This document shows, one piece after another, positions 1-9,102 of a stretch of DNA of 64,000 nucleotides. A program made the position numbers and the translations under genes. The notes beneath the pieces were generated by a model. It saw only the letters and a program-made list of their open reading frames with translations, made no database searches and had not been told where the DNA came from. The first letter of the stretch is position 1, and each line of letters begins with the position of its first letter. This DNA comes from Corallococcus sp. AS-1-6 (GTDB taxonomy: Bacteria > Myxococcota > Myxococcia > Myxococcales > Myxococcaceae), in NCBI RefSeq assembly GCF_020037015.1, contig NZ_JAIQDE010000014.1:183328-247327 (forward strand), in the 5' to 3' direction.

Positions 1-1
1 C

Positions 2-208
2 CGCTACCTGGCCGTGCTCGCCCTGGCGGAGCTCCCCTACGCGGTGGGCACGGTCTACCTGGGCGCCAGCGTCCTGGAGCGCCGCACCTCCGTGCTGCTG
101 GGCCTGGGCGCGGCCGGCATCCTCGTGGGCCTGTGGGCCTTCCATCTGCTGCGCAAGCGCCTCGGCGCGCGGTCGCCAGCGGGCCGGAGGGGGGATGGCA
201 CCTCGTGA
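2..208 (+). CDS. C-terminal end of a membrane protein (possibly VTT/TVP38-TMEM64 type), cut by the window edge
   Basis: Only the last 68 codons are present; the gene begins left of the window. The visible part has one hydrophobic segment (around LLGLGAAGILVGLWAFHLL) followed by a basic tail, the usual positive-inside end of an inner-membrane protein. The stretch LAELPYAVGTVYLGAS resembles the C-terminal part of VTT (TVP38/TMEM64, SNARE-associated Golgi) proteins, but too little is visible to be sure. The reading frame stays open from the first complete codon and stops 67 bases before the start of the next gene. Confidence 0.5.
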   Translation, partial: RYLAVLALAELPYAVGTVYLGASVLERRTSVLLGLGAAGILVGLWAFHLLRKRLGARSPAGRRGDGTS

Positions 209-275
209 CCTGCCACGGCCGGCAGCGGGCCCCACTTTGTTCCGGATGCCACGGTCACTTTCGGGAGAGCACGCC

Positions 276-980
276 ATGCCTGTTTCCTGCTCGGGGGAGC
301 AGCCCCTGTACTTCGAGGACCGTGTGGATGCGGGCCGGCGGTTGGCGCGGAGGCTGCTCGAGCGCGGGTACACGGGCGAGGACACCCTCGTCGTGGGCTT
401 GCCCCGGGGCGGGGTCCCCGTGGCCTACGAGGTGGCGGCGGCGCTGGGCGCCCCCTTGGATGTCTGCGTGGTGAAAAAGCTCTGCGCACCGGAGTACCCG
501 GAGCTGGGCCTGGGGGCGGTGGCGGAGGGAGGCGTCGTCTTCCTCAACCGGAAGCTGATGGACGAGCTGGCCCTCAAGGAGGACGACCTCCGTGGAGCCA
601 TCCGCCAGAAGACCGCCGAGGTGGACGCACGCGTGAGGTGCTTCCGCCAGGAGGCCAGGCCGTCGCGGGTGGAGGGAAGGCGCATCATCCTCGTCGATGA
701 CGGCATCGCGACCGGAGCCACCGTCCGGGCGGCCCTCCAGGCGCTGCGCGCGAGAAGGCCCGGGCGGCTGGTCCTCGCCGTCCCCGTGGCGGACACCCTG
801 ACGCTCAACGAGCTGAAGCCGCTGGTGGATGACGTGGTGTGCGAGTGCTCCACCCTGTCGATGTCCGCGATCGGCCAGTGGTACCGCGACTTCCTCCAGG
901 TGCCCGACGAGGAGGTGGTGGAGCTGCTGGCGCTGGCGCGGAGCACCTCCAAGCAGGGCCGAGGCACGGTCCCGGGATGA
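276..980 (+). CDS. Phosphoribosyltransferase-domain protein
   Basis: The protein (234 aa from this start) has a type I phosphoribosyltransferase fold. The PRPP-binding signature is IILVDDGIATGATVRAAL, with the acidic pair and glycine-rich loop intact. An N-terminal GLPRGGVPVAYEVA segment and the VVKKL stretch are typical of the stand-alone PRTase family often found beside dienelactone hydrolases or CBS proteins. The actual substrate of this group is not known. The start at 276 is chosen because a GGAG lies about eight bases upstream; an in-frame ATG at 195 has no such site. The gene converges on the CBS-domain gene, and the stops are six bases apart. Confidence 0.85.
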   Translation: MPVSCSGEQPLYFEDRVDAGRRLARRLLERGYTGEDTLVVGLPRGGVPVAYEVAAALGAPLDVCVVKKLCAPEYPELGLGAVAEGGVVFLNRKLMDELALKEDDLRGAIRQKTAEVDARVRCFRQEARPSRVEGRRIILVDDGIATGATVRAALQALRARRPGRLVLAVPVADTLTLNELKPLVDDVVCECSTLSMSAIGQWYRDFLQVPDEEVVELLALARSTSKQGRGTVPG

Positions 981-986
981 CCGGCC

Positions 987-1409
987 TCAGGGCCCCTGGT
1001 TGTCGCGAACGGCGGCGGCGGTCTGGTCCAGCTCCGCGGACAGCAGCACCCAGAGGTCATCGAGCGAGACGAGCCCCGCCACGTGTCCCTGCTCGTCCAC
1101 GATGGGCAGGCGGCGCACGCGGTGCTGCCGGAAGGCGAAGAGGGTCCTGTCGATGGAGTCCTCCTGACGGACGACGACGGGCCGGGACGACATGGCGTCC
1201 GAGACGGGGGTGGCGGCCGGGTCCTTCCGTGCGGCCAGCACCCGGGTCACGATGTCCCGGTCCGTCAGCATGCCCACCGGACGCAGGTCCTGCTGCACCA
1301 CGACGAGCGCGCCCACGTGCTGGTCGCGCAGTGCCTCCGCGGCCTCGGACACGCTCTGCGTGGGCTGGATGATGGCCACCGGCTTGCGGCAGAACCTTGC
1401 GAGCGACAT
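987..1409 (-). CDS. Two-CBS-domain protein
   Basis: This small cytoplasmic protein (140 aa) consists almost entirely of a tandem CBS pair, a Bateman module. CBS1 covers about residues 8-60 and includes PVGMLTDRDIVTRVL. CBS2 covers about residues 72-130 and includes RRLPIVDEQGHVAGLVSLDD. Bateman modules bind adenosine nucleotides and act as energy or redox sensors; free-standing two-CBS proteins of this size are common in environmental proteobacteria. No catalytic domain is attached. The start at 1409 is supported by a strong GGGGAGG four to five bases upstream on the minus strand. The longer open frame has no such signal. Confidence 0.9.
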   Translation of the reverse strand: MSLARFCRKPVAIIQPTQSVSEAAEALRDQHVGALVVVQQDLRPVGMLTDRDIVTRVLAARKDPAATPVSDAMSSRPVVVRQEDSIDRTLFAFRQHRVRRLPIVDEQGHVAGLVSLDDLWVLLSAELDQTAAAVRDNQGP

Positions 1410-1664
1410 GGTGCCTCCCCGGACGTCGCGGCCGTGCGTCCAGTCGCACGTCCCGTTGGCGAGGTGTCCCCGCGCGCGTCCTCCTCCCCAGGACGCAGCG
1501 CACGCCAGCGGCCGGATGCAACCCACGGCCCACCCGGCGCCGCCACCATGGCCCGAGTCGTACCGGAGGGCAGACCGGATGCCCGCCGGTGTCGGATGCC
1601 CTACAGGCGCTGGTACCGGGGGACGGCTTGCCGCAATCCCTCTCAAATCCCAGCCTGGGATGCC

Positions 1665-2638
1665 ATGCAACTCCTCAAGCTGGGACTCGCCTGTGTGTTG
1701 TTGCTGGGGAGCCAGGTCGCCTGGGCGCATCCGTCGCGTCCGGCCGTCTGGGGCGAAAGCGCGATGGTGAAGGTGCGCCCGGAGACGCCTCCCCGCGTCC
1801 AGCGCTCCGTGTCGCTGACCGCCGCGCGCAACGAGTTCGTGTCGTTCCAGGTGGTGCTTCACGGAGGCCGCTCGGGCCTGCGGGGCGTGAGCGCCGTCCT
1901 GCCGGAGCTCCGCGGGCCCCGGTCGCGCATCCAGGGCGGGGACCTGCTGCTCTGCGCACGCTGCTGACCAGCACCGTCACCGAGGTGGAGGCCCATGGGC
2001 TGCTGGAGGAGATCGACATCCTCACCGTGCTGGTCAACTTCATCGACGGAACCCAGCCTCCCTACGTGGGGGACCAGCGCCCGAAATACGATGACTTCCT
2101 CGACCTGCCCCACCGGGAGCTGTGGCTGTACCAGAGCTGCGCGAGCCACGGCTGCTCCCCCTCGGAGCCGCCCCCGCCGGAGAACAAGCCCGGCCAGGGC
2201 TGGCCCTCGTACATGGTGGACCGCTCGGCGGCGAAGGCGCGCGGCATGCAGTGGCTGGACTTCATCAACGGCGCCAGCGGCGAGCTGTACTACCAGACGG
2301 TGGGCCTGCTCTACACCGCGTGGACGACGCAGTTCCGCTTCAATGGCAACGGTGACGGCACGCTCTTCTATCCGGGGCTGCCCTCCATCATCGGCGGCAC
2401 CACCGAAATCCCCCTGCCCTCCATCCGCATGAAGCTCATCCGGCAGGGCATGCAGGACTACGAATGGCTGAAGCTGGTGAGTGACGCGGGAGACCCGGCG
2501 TATGCGCGCGCCGTGGCCCGGAAGCTCATCCCGCACGCCTGGGCGGTCCCCGACGACGGCGAGGCCTTCGACCGGGCGCGGCTCCAGCTCATCCGGCGCT
2601 ACCTGCAGTTGTGCCGCGACCGCGCCACGGCGCCGTAG
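1665..2638 (+). pseudogene. DUF4091 / glycoside hydrolase-like secreted protein, broken by an internal deletion
   Basis: Two parts of one secreted protein lie in different frames. The first frame (1665-1967) gives a signal peptide (LGLACVLLLGSQVAWA) and the start of a beta-sandwich domain, then stops at 1965-1967. The next frame, from about 1955 to 2638, carries a conserved C-terminal domain (VNFIDGTQPPYVGDQR, then IPLPSIRMKLIRQGMQDYEWL) typical of DUF4091 proteins of the GH123-like group. Together they amount to only about 320 residues, whereas relatives are usually over 500, so the middle has been lost and the frame shifted at the junction. Coding quality on both sides is good, so the damage is probably recent. 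A sequencing error alone would not explain the missing centre. Confidence 0.7.
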
Positions 2639-2660
2639 GCCATGGCGCGCGCGGCCCCGC

Positions 2661-3023
2661 TCACGGCTCGTAGCAGGGGCCGCTCTGGCGGACCTCGACG
2701 GTGGACCACTCCGCCGCGGGGCACTGCGTGGCCAGCTCCAGCGCCTCCTCGCGCGTCTTCACGTCGATGAGGAAGAAGCCGCCGATGATCTCCTTGGACT
2801 CGGTGAAGGGCCCGTCGCTGAAGCTGAGCTTCCCGTCGCGCCGCTCCACCCGGACGCCCTCCGCGTCCGAGCGCAGGGAGTCCGCCGCCTGGAGGATGCC
2901 GCGCGCCTGGAGCGAAGCCCCGAAGCTCCGCATGCGCTCCATCCGGTCCGCCGCGACGCGCTTCTCCTCCGCCGTCTGGGGCTTCCCGCCCCCCGTCTGC
3001 ATCACCACCAGCATGTACGACAT
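2661..3023 (-). CDS. YCII-related (DGPF) protein
   Basis: This is a 120-aa protein of the YCII/DGPF family, a ferredoxin-like alpha-beta fold often found beside ECF sigma factors. It carries the hallmark DGPFTESKEIIGGF segment (about residues 70-83), preceded by a VERRDGK strand. The family's function is mostly unknown; an enzymatic role has been proposed from structure. No sigma-factor gene is next to it here. An AAGGAG lies about six bases before the ATG at 3023. It converges with the broken DUF4091 gene, with 22 bases between the stops. Confidence 0.88.
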   Translation of the reverse strand: MSYMLVVMQTGGGKPQTAEEKRVAADRMERMRSFGASLQARGILQAADSLRSDAEGVRVERRDGKLSFSDGPFTESKEIIGGFFLIDVKTREEALELATQCPAAEWSTVEVRQSGPCYEP

Positions 3024-3077
3024 GGCCCGCTCCTTGTTGGGGGCGCAGCCTATGCCACCGGTCCGACGCGGCCACCA

Positions 3078-3102
3078 CTCCCCTTGGGTTCGCCAAGGGG
3101 AG
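3078..3102. terminator. Perfect 10-bp hairpin, terminator-like
   Basis: CTCCCCTTGG and its exact complement CCAAGGGGAG are separated by the five-base loop GTTCG. The hairpin lies in the gap downstream of the minus-strand kinase-like gene (stop at 3265) and upstream of the YCII gene. No run of T follows on either strand, so factor-independent termination is only likely, not shown. Confidence 0.45.
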
Positions 3103-3264
3103 CGTCCCCTTCGCCAGGTCGGCAGGAAACCTCACGCAGGACGCGCGGTGCCCCACCTGCCGCCCTGGTTTCGCTTGGGACGTCATCCCGTTCTGTTCCC
3201 GGCTGTGCCCCTTCAATCCACGCTGGAGGGGCACACTGGGGGCACATGACGGCCCGGCCTTCCG

Positions 3265-4419
3265 CTATCTGGTGGTGATATCGTCCAAGCGCACCGAAGC
3301 AGGACGGCGGCTCCGGAGTCCAAGCTCCACCAGGGCCTGCCCCGCGTCCGTCACGGCCTTCTCAAGCTCCGCAGCGGCTTCCTCCTGTCCGAAGACGACA
3401 CCCTTCCCGAGCCAGCCATTCAGCTCGGCGGCCAACGCACGCGCCGACGGGTAGCGGTCAGCGGGCGACGGCTGAAGGAGCTTGCGAAGCGGCAGGCGGA
3501 GGGGCTCGGGGAGCTTCGCGGTCAACGCCTCCAGGTCCGCCTGTGTGTAGGTCGCCGCGCGCCAGATGGCCGCCTCCGTCCGGACGTCACATCCCGCCAG
3601 CCGGGCCCGACGAATCGCACGCCGGACGCGCACGAGCTTCCGCTTCGACAGCGAAGCCTTCACCTCTTCCGTCACGTCGTCCGGGGCATCCAGCAGGTTC
3701 CTGCCCGTGGCCAGTTCGAGCATCACAACGCCCAGATTGAACAGGTCCGAGCGCGCATCGACACGGCCGGACAGGAGCATCTCCGGGGACGCGTAATAGG
3801 TGTCCCCCTGCGGCCTGTGCACGGTGGAGGAAACGCGCCCCGGCAATGAGGACAGCGCGAGGCCGAAGTCGGAGACCCGCACGTTGCCCTTCCAGTCCAC
3901 GAAGACGTGGTCCAGGTCGATGGCACGGTGAACGATGTTCAAGGGGTTGCCGTTCGCGTCCTTCGCTTCGTGCGCGTGCGCCAGCGCTTCCGCGACCCGT
4001 GCGCCGACGTGCAGCACGAAGAGGGGCGAGAACCAACGACGGCACTCCGAGACGATGGTCAGCAGGTCGCACAGGCTGTGACCGGACGGATGCTCCGTGA
4101 TCACGTACCAGTAGCCTTCCGCCTTCTGCATCCCCTCGACGCGGAAGATGCCCGGGTGATCCAGGAAGGAGGCAAGGCGCACCTGCTCCTCCAGCTTCGC
4201 TCGCGCCCGCTTCACGCGCGTCATTCCCTGGTCGCTCGAAACGCCAATCGCCTTGAGCAGCACCCGGCCCTTGATCTGCCCCTCTTCCGTGCGACGCCGC
4301 GCCACGAGGAGGCTGATTCCGTGATGCGCCTCGCCCAGGTCATCGCGGAACTCGTACTGGAAGCCATCCTTCGTGAAGAGGATGGACCCTCTTGGAGCCT
4401 TGAACTCGACTGCCGTCAT
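3265..4419 (-). CDS. Ser/Thr protein kinase-like protein, probable pseudokinase
   Basis: The protein (384 aa) has a eukaryotic-like kinase fold. The beta3 lysine is visible in VLLKAIG (Lys56), DFG is intact (about 184-186) and the SPE motif lies at about 211-213, followed by a normal helical C-lobe. However, the catalytic loop reads HRAIDLDHVF where active kinases have HRDLKxxN: the catalytic Asp is Ala, and the Lys and Asn positions are also changed. The usual GxGxxG loop is not recognisable either. Phosphotransfer is therefore doubtful, and a scaffolding or allosteric role is more likely. No membrane segment follows the domain. The start at 4419 is preceded by GAGAGGAG seven bases upstream; a longer open frame begins at 4548 without such a site. 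It lies 155 bases downstream of the active-looking kinase gene, on the same strand. Confidence 0.82.
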   Translation of the reverse strand: MTAVEFKAPRGSILFTKDGFQYEFRDDLGEAHHGISLLVARRRTEEGQIKGRVLLKAIGVSSDQGMTRVKRARAKLEEQVRLASFLDHPGIFRVEGMQKAEGYWYVITEHPSGHSLCDLLTIVSECRRWFSPLFVLHVGARVAEALAHAHEAKDANGNPLNIVHRAIDLDHVFVDWKGNVRVSDFGLALSSLPGRVSSTVHRPQGDTYYASPEMLLSGRVDARSDLFNLGVVMLELATGRNLLDAPDDVTEEVKASLSKRKLVRVRRAIRRARLAGCDVRTEAAIWRAATYTQADLEALTAKLPEPLRLPLRKLLQPSPADRYPSARALAAELNGWLGKGVVFGQEEAAAELEKAVTDAGQALVELGLRSRRPASVRLDDITTR

Positions 4420-4574
4420 CCGCCGTCTCCTCTCGCCCGGGCAACATCCCGACGCGATACCGTGCACGTTACCCAGCGGATGGGGAGGATTGGAACTACC
4501 CCGTGAGGTCGTGTCGCCCCACGAGTGGAATCCGGCGAAACCGACCACCTACCCAGGACGTCTCTTCGCCCCGC

Positions 4575-6383
4575 TCAGGGCCAGCGGTCCACAACGTGTC
4601 CGCGAACGGCGTTCGTCACGGCCTGCACCCGGCCATCCTTGAAACCCATGGCGGGGATCTCCACCACGAAGCAAACGGGCTGCTCGTCCTGTCCAGGGAG
4701 CTTCACGCGGTCATATCGAATCACGGCCGCCGGCCCGTCAACGCGCCCCTTCGAGTCAGGGGTGTAGTACGCCGTGCCATAGAAGCGCGTTCCTGGAGGA
4801 GCCACCTGCCTCTGTCGTGGATCGGTTGCCCCCTTGGGAACAACAGCCACCACCGCCGCACCTGCGGTGAGCCAAAGTGGCTCCATCATGTCGTGTCGGT
4901 CATCGGAGATGACCAGGAAGCTGTCGCGCACTTCCCAGTGAAGCTCTTCCCGCATGGCCCGTTCCGCACCGGCTGGGCACGTGAACGCCTCGGGGCGAAT
5001 CTGGGAGCCGGGGCAGCCCGCCGCCAGCGCCGCCACCAGGGACAGCGACGCGCACCCGACGGCACCAGGGGTTCGCTTCTGCATGCGGGTCGCGGCCTGG
5101 GGGGGCGCTTCGAGTGACGGGGTCTTCACGGGTGAACCTTCCTTGCGGGCGGCGACGATTTCGGGTCTCGGAGTGGATACGGGTGCCGGGCCAGTGGGTG
5201 ACATACCAGGGGCCAGGGGCATGGACGGCGAGGAACGAACGGTGCCGGGTGGGGTCTGCGAGGCAAGCACACGCGGTGCCTGCGGGGGCGACGCCCCAGG
5301 GCGGGACCAGAAGGCCGCAATGGCGACGAGTGCGCCGAGCGCGACGACTGCGAGCCAGCGCCGCGTATCGCGGGGGCGAGGCATCAGGCTGACGTGCCGT
5401 TTGAGCGGGGAGGGATGAAGCGACGGCACCAGGGCGGTAGGGAGCACGCTGCCAGCCGGCTCAATCTGCCGCTGTTCAGAGGGGGCATGCACCGGCACGT
5501 CGTAGTCGCTCCCGGGAGCGGCGAGCAGTTCCGAGAACTCGCGACGTAGCGCTTCGGTATCGACCGGACGCCGCTTGGGGTCACGAGAGAGGATGTCGTC
5601 GACGAGATCACTCAGCGCTTCGGGAACGCGGGCATTGACCGCGCGAGCAGCGGGCGGCGGTGCGACCGGGCTGTTCAAGGCAAAGCGCCCGTTGAACTCC
5701 GTGGGGCGTGGATCCGTCAGCAGTTCATAGAGCATGGCGCCGACGGCGAAGATTTCGTCCGCCACCTTGAAGGCGTACCGTGCCCGGTGCTCGTCCTTGT
5801 GCTCCCGTAGGAACTGGAACTGCTCGGGGGCACGGAAGCGATCTGTCCCCGGGGGCAACCCGCCCTCCGTCAGCTCCTCAGCGAGCGTGTGGGTCGCACA
5901 ACTGAAGTCGATGATGACCGGCTCGCCGTCGCTCTTGCGGATGAGGACGTTGCTCGGCTTCAGGTCGCGATGAAGCACGCCCCGCCCGTGCATGTAGGTC
6001 ATCGCGGCGCACAACTGGTCAAAGACCTTCAGGATCTCGCGCACCGTGGGGTGTTTGCGCTCCTTCCACTCCGCCAGCGTCCAGCCCTCTACGTAGTCGA
6101 GCGCAAGGTAGGCATTGCCACTCTCCGCGTAGCCGTACCCCCGGTGCCCGACGATGTTGGGATGGTCCAGCAGGAGCAGCGCCGTCAGCTCGCGCAGCGT
6201 GCGGGCGTGGGTCTTCTTGAAGTCCCCGCTGGTTTCACGGTGACGCGCGATCTTGAGCGCGCATTGAATCCCGTTCTTCTCCACGCGGTAGACGACAGCG
6301 AAGCCGCCGTTGCCAAGCTCTCCTGTGACGCGCCATCCGTCCACGACGGCCCCTGACGGCAGTCTGAGCAAGGTCGCGGTCAT
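4575..6383 (-). CDS. Transmembrane Ser/Thr protein kinase (PknB-like)
   Basis: The protein (602 aa) starts with a complete kinase domain (about 17-290): glycine loop GELGNGGFAVVY, Lys44, HRDLKPSN at 138-145 and APE at 185-187. The metal-binding loop reads DFS instead of DFG, a tolerated variant. A Pro-rich juxtamembrane stretch is followed by one membrane segment (about 342-360, WLAVVALGALVAIAAFW) and a low-complexity linker. The outer C-terminal part (about 450-602) contains a second hydrophobic run and a region that matches no family I know. The ATG overlaps the TGA of the upstream DUF2381 gene by two bases (ATGA), so the two are translationally coupled. The outer part may sense a signal together with that secreted partner; this is an inference. 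Confidence 0.9.
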   Translation of the reverse strand: MTATLLRLPSGAVVDGWRVTGELGNGGFAVVYRVEKNGIQCALKIARHRETSGDFKKTHARTLRELTALLLLDHPNIVGHRGYGYAESGNAYLALDYVEGWTLAEWKERKHPTVREILKVFDQLCAAMTYMHGRGVLHRDLKPSNVLIRKSDGEPVIIDFSCATHTLAEELTEGGLPPGTDRFRAPEQFQFLREHKDEHRARYAFKVADEIFAVGAMLYELLTDPRPTEFNGRFALNSPVAPPPAARAVNARVPEALSDLVDDILSRDPKRRPVDTEALRREFSELLAAPGSDYDVPVHAPSEQRQIEPAGSVLPTALVPSLHPSPLKRHVSLMPRPRDTRRWLAVVALGALVAIAAFWSRPGASPPQAPRVLASQTPPGTVRSSPSMPLAPGMSPTGPAPVSTPRPEIVAARKEGSPVKTPSLEAPPQAATRMQKRTPGAVGCASLSLVAALAAGCPGSQIRPEAFTCPAGAERAMREELHWEVRDSFLVISDDRHDMMEPLWLTAGAAVVAVVPKGATDPRQRQVAPPGTRFYGTAYYTPDSKGRVDGPAAVIRYDRVKLPGQDEQPVCFVVEIPAMGFKDGRVQAVTNAVRGHVVDRWP

Positions 6384-7249
6384 TGGGCTCTCTCTGGAGT
6401 GGGCTTGGGGAAGCGCACCTTCTGAATCGTGAGGCTTCGTCCCCCATCCCCGCGTACCTCCAGGGTGAAGCTGGGGCTGGCCTCCAATCCTTGCGCATTC
6501 GCCACTACAAGCATCCGCCGCTCCTCCCCTGGAGGAATCGCATCCCCCTGGACGTTCACGAGCCGTGTCCTCAAGGGTCCCCCCACCCGTCCCACCAACA
6601 GTGCCTCACGCGGCGTCCACGCTGGCCGGTCCACACCGTTCATGATCAGGAGATCCACCAGCACCCACCCCTTGCCCCGGAAGGACACGGCCTTGCTTGA
6701 CGTAAGCCCCTGGGCGCCGGGCTTGGCGATGTTGATCTCGGAGGTCGTGACGCCCATCTCATCCACGTAGCCCAGCAACACGAAGTCCTCCGGCTGCGGC
6801 ACCTTGGCTTGAGCGTCCGTCGGACAAGTCTCGTTCGGCGGCGCGGGACGCTGCACGTCGATCCGCGTGTCCACTTTCGCCGGGTCGGTGACGAGCACGA
6901 AGGCGGCCCGCGCGGGTGCCCTGCCGTCAACGAAGAAGACCCCCATCTCCTGCTGCTCGTCCTTCCGGAGGTCGGACACGGCCTGGACGATGACCGACCG
7001 TTCCCCCGCATCCAGGACGCGGATCCGCGACTCATCGAAGGTGAGGGACTTCCGCTGAATCGGATCGGGGAACAGGAACAGCGTCGGTGTGTCCTGGGCG
7101 ATGTGGACCACGGGCAGAGGTTCACCCGCGGTACTCGCGACGGTGACAGGCCGTTCCCGTCGGACGCGGCCCCCAGGTGATGGCTCGGCGTGCGCCGCAG
7201 CTCCCCACGCGAGCGCAAGCGCAAGGGCCAATCTGAAAGGTTGGAGCAA
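6380..7249 (-). CDS. DUF2381 family secreted protein (TIGR02268, myxobacterial)
   Basis: The 289-aa protein has an N-terminal signal peptide (LALALALAWGAAAHA). The body matches the DUF2381/TIGR02268 family, paralogues known mostly from Myxococcus and relatives: a TPTLFLFPDPIQ strand near residue 55, a central linker with PAPPNETCPTDAQ, and a C-terminal beta domain. It is probably periplasmic, and its biochemical role is unknown. The best start is a TTG at 7249 with GGAGG about ten bases upstream. The stop overlaps the ATG of the transmembrane kinase gene, so the two form an operon. This family is commonly encoded beside such kinases in myxobacteria. Confidence 0.85.
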   Translation of the reverse strand: MLQPFRLALALALAWGAAAHAEPSPGGRVRRERPVTVASTAGEPLPVVHIAQDTPTLFLFPDPIQRKSLTFDESRIRVLDAGERSVIVQAVSDLRKDEQQEMGVFFVDGRAPARAAFVLVTDPAKVDTRIDVQRPAPPNETCPTDAQAKVPQPEDFVLLGYVDEMGVTTSEINIAKPGAQGLTSSKAVSFRGKGWVLVDLLIMNGVDRPAWTPREALLVGRVGGPLRTRLVNVQGDAIPPGEERRMLVVANAQGLEASPSFTLEVRGDGGRSLTIQKVRFPKPTPERAQ

Positions 7250-7394
7250 GGATGAGTGACCTCCCAGATGGGCACGCTAGCATCGCCAACACTCGCGCAG
7301 GGGTGCTCTCTGCGCGCGGCTGCCAGATCCAATGGGACACAGCATTGGATCCGGGCGCCTGCGGCAGAGCTTCACGGCAGCGGCGTTGAACAGG

Positions 7395-9102
7395 CCCGTC
7401 TGCGGGAGAACGCGCACCTGCCGGAGGACCAGCGGCAGCCCATGTTGGGGGTCATCTATCAGGCCTCCATCGAGGTCCGTCACTCCATCGTCTTCGCCAC
7501 GTTGATCATCATCCTCGTCTTCCTGCCGCTCTTCTTCCTGTCAGGGCTGGAGGGGCGGATGCTGGCTCCGCTGGGGCTCGCGTACATCCCCGGGCCATCC
7601 TCGCGGGGGCGGGGCTGGCGCTGGTGGCCACGCTCGCCGTCGTGCCGTTCCTGGGGCGCGCGTTCCTCCCCGAGTTCAACGAGGGCACGCTCACGCTCAA
7701 CGTCGTGACGTTGCCGGGAACCTCCCTCCAGGAGAGTGACCGGCTGGGCCGGCGCGTGGAGGAGGTGCTGTTGTCCTTCCCCGAGGTCACCTCCACCTCC
7801 CGGCGCACGGGGCGCGCGGAGCTGGACGAGCACGCCCAGGACGTCAACGCGGCGGAGCTGGACGTGGGGCTGGACCTGTCCCGGGGAACGCGAAGCAAGG
7901 AACAGCTCCTGGAGGCCCTTCGCAAGGCGCTGACGCAGGTCCCGGGTGTCATCGTCACCATCGGCCAGCCGCTCAGCCATCGCATCGACCACATGCTGTC
8001 GGGGACCCGCGCCAACATCGCGTTGAAGGTGTACGGCGATGACCTCGACCAACTGCGCACGCTGGCCGAGCAGGTGAAGAAGGTGGCGGAGACCACGGCG
8101 GGGGCGGTGGACGTGGCCATCGAGCAGCAGGTGGACATCCCCCAGATTGGGATCCGCGCGGACCGCGACACGGTGGCCCGCTACGGACTCACTTCAGGAG
8201 AGGTGGCCGAAGCGGTGGAGCGCGCCTTCGCCGGAGAGACAGTCGGCACCGTGCTGGAAGGCCAGCGCGTGGTGGACATCACAATGCGTCTGGATGACGC
8301 CTCCCGAGAGGATCTGGACGCCATCGCGGCGACCCCCATCGACACGCCCACGGGCCACCGGATCCCGTTGAAGATGCTGGCGAGCCTCACGCGGGAGACA
8401 GGCCCCAACACCATCAGCCGCGAGGGCGTCCAGCGCAAGATGGTGGTGCAGGCCAACGTGGCGGGGCGCGACCTGTCCACGGTGGTGGAGGAACTGCGCG
8501 CCCGCATCACGCGCGAGGTGCCCATGCCCACGGGCTATTACGTGGACTACGGGGGACAGTTCGAGAGCGCGGAGGCCGCCACGCGCACCATCGGCTGGTT
8601 GAGCGTGGGCGTGGTGGTCGGCGTCTTCATGCTGCTCGTCGTGGCCTTCGGCTCCGTGCGCAACGCCCTGCTCACGCTCATCAACCTGCCGCTGGCGCTC
8701 ATCGGCGGGGTGCTGGCGGTGGCGCTCACCTCCGGCGTGGTGAGCGTGGCGTCGCTGGTGGGGTTCATCACGTTGTTCGGAATCGCCACGCGCAACGGCA
8801 TCCTCATGGTGAGCCACTACGAGCACCTGATGACCGTGGAGCGGAAGGGGCTCGCGGAGGCCGTGGTGCAGGGCTCGCTGGAGCGTCTGGCGCCCGTGCT
8901 GATGACGGCCCTGTGCGCGGGGCTGGCCCTGGTGCCGCTGGTCATCGCGGGAGGCGAAGCAGGCAACGAGATCCAGGCCCCCATGGGCGTGGTCATCCTG
9001 GGAGGGCTGCTGTCCTCCACCTTCCTCAACATGCTCGTCGTGCCGGTCCTCTTCCGCCTCTTCGGACGCGCGTCCCCTTTCAGGACGCCGCGGATCTCAT
9101 GA
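7395..9102 (+). pseudogene. Remnant of a CusA/CzcA-type heavy-metal RND efflux pump
   Basis: An RND permease of the heavy-metal (HME) subfamily is normally a little over 1000 aa. Here only the C-terminal half survives, in two frames. The first piece (about 7395-7585) reads from the cytoplasmic loop into a membrane segment ([19 protein letters not shown]) up to LAYI. The second (about 7588-9102) resumes at a membrane helix and [14 protein letters not shown], then runs through the second periplasmic domain and six C-terminal helices to a normal stop. Roughly 45 residues expected between LAYI and the next helix are missing, with a frameshift at the junction. The whole N-terminal half and the CusB/CusC partners are absent. 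A 492-aa frame beginning with GTG at 7624 could be translated but would lack a complete transport unit. Confidence 0.8.

Noticed and set aside
7624..9102. Calling the 492-aa frame a complete RND transporter
   Set aside because: RND pumps of this family are about twice as long; the N-terminal half and a segment at 7585 are missing.
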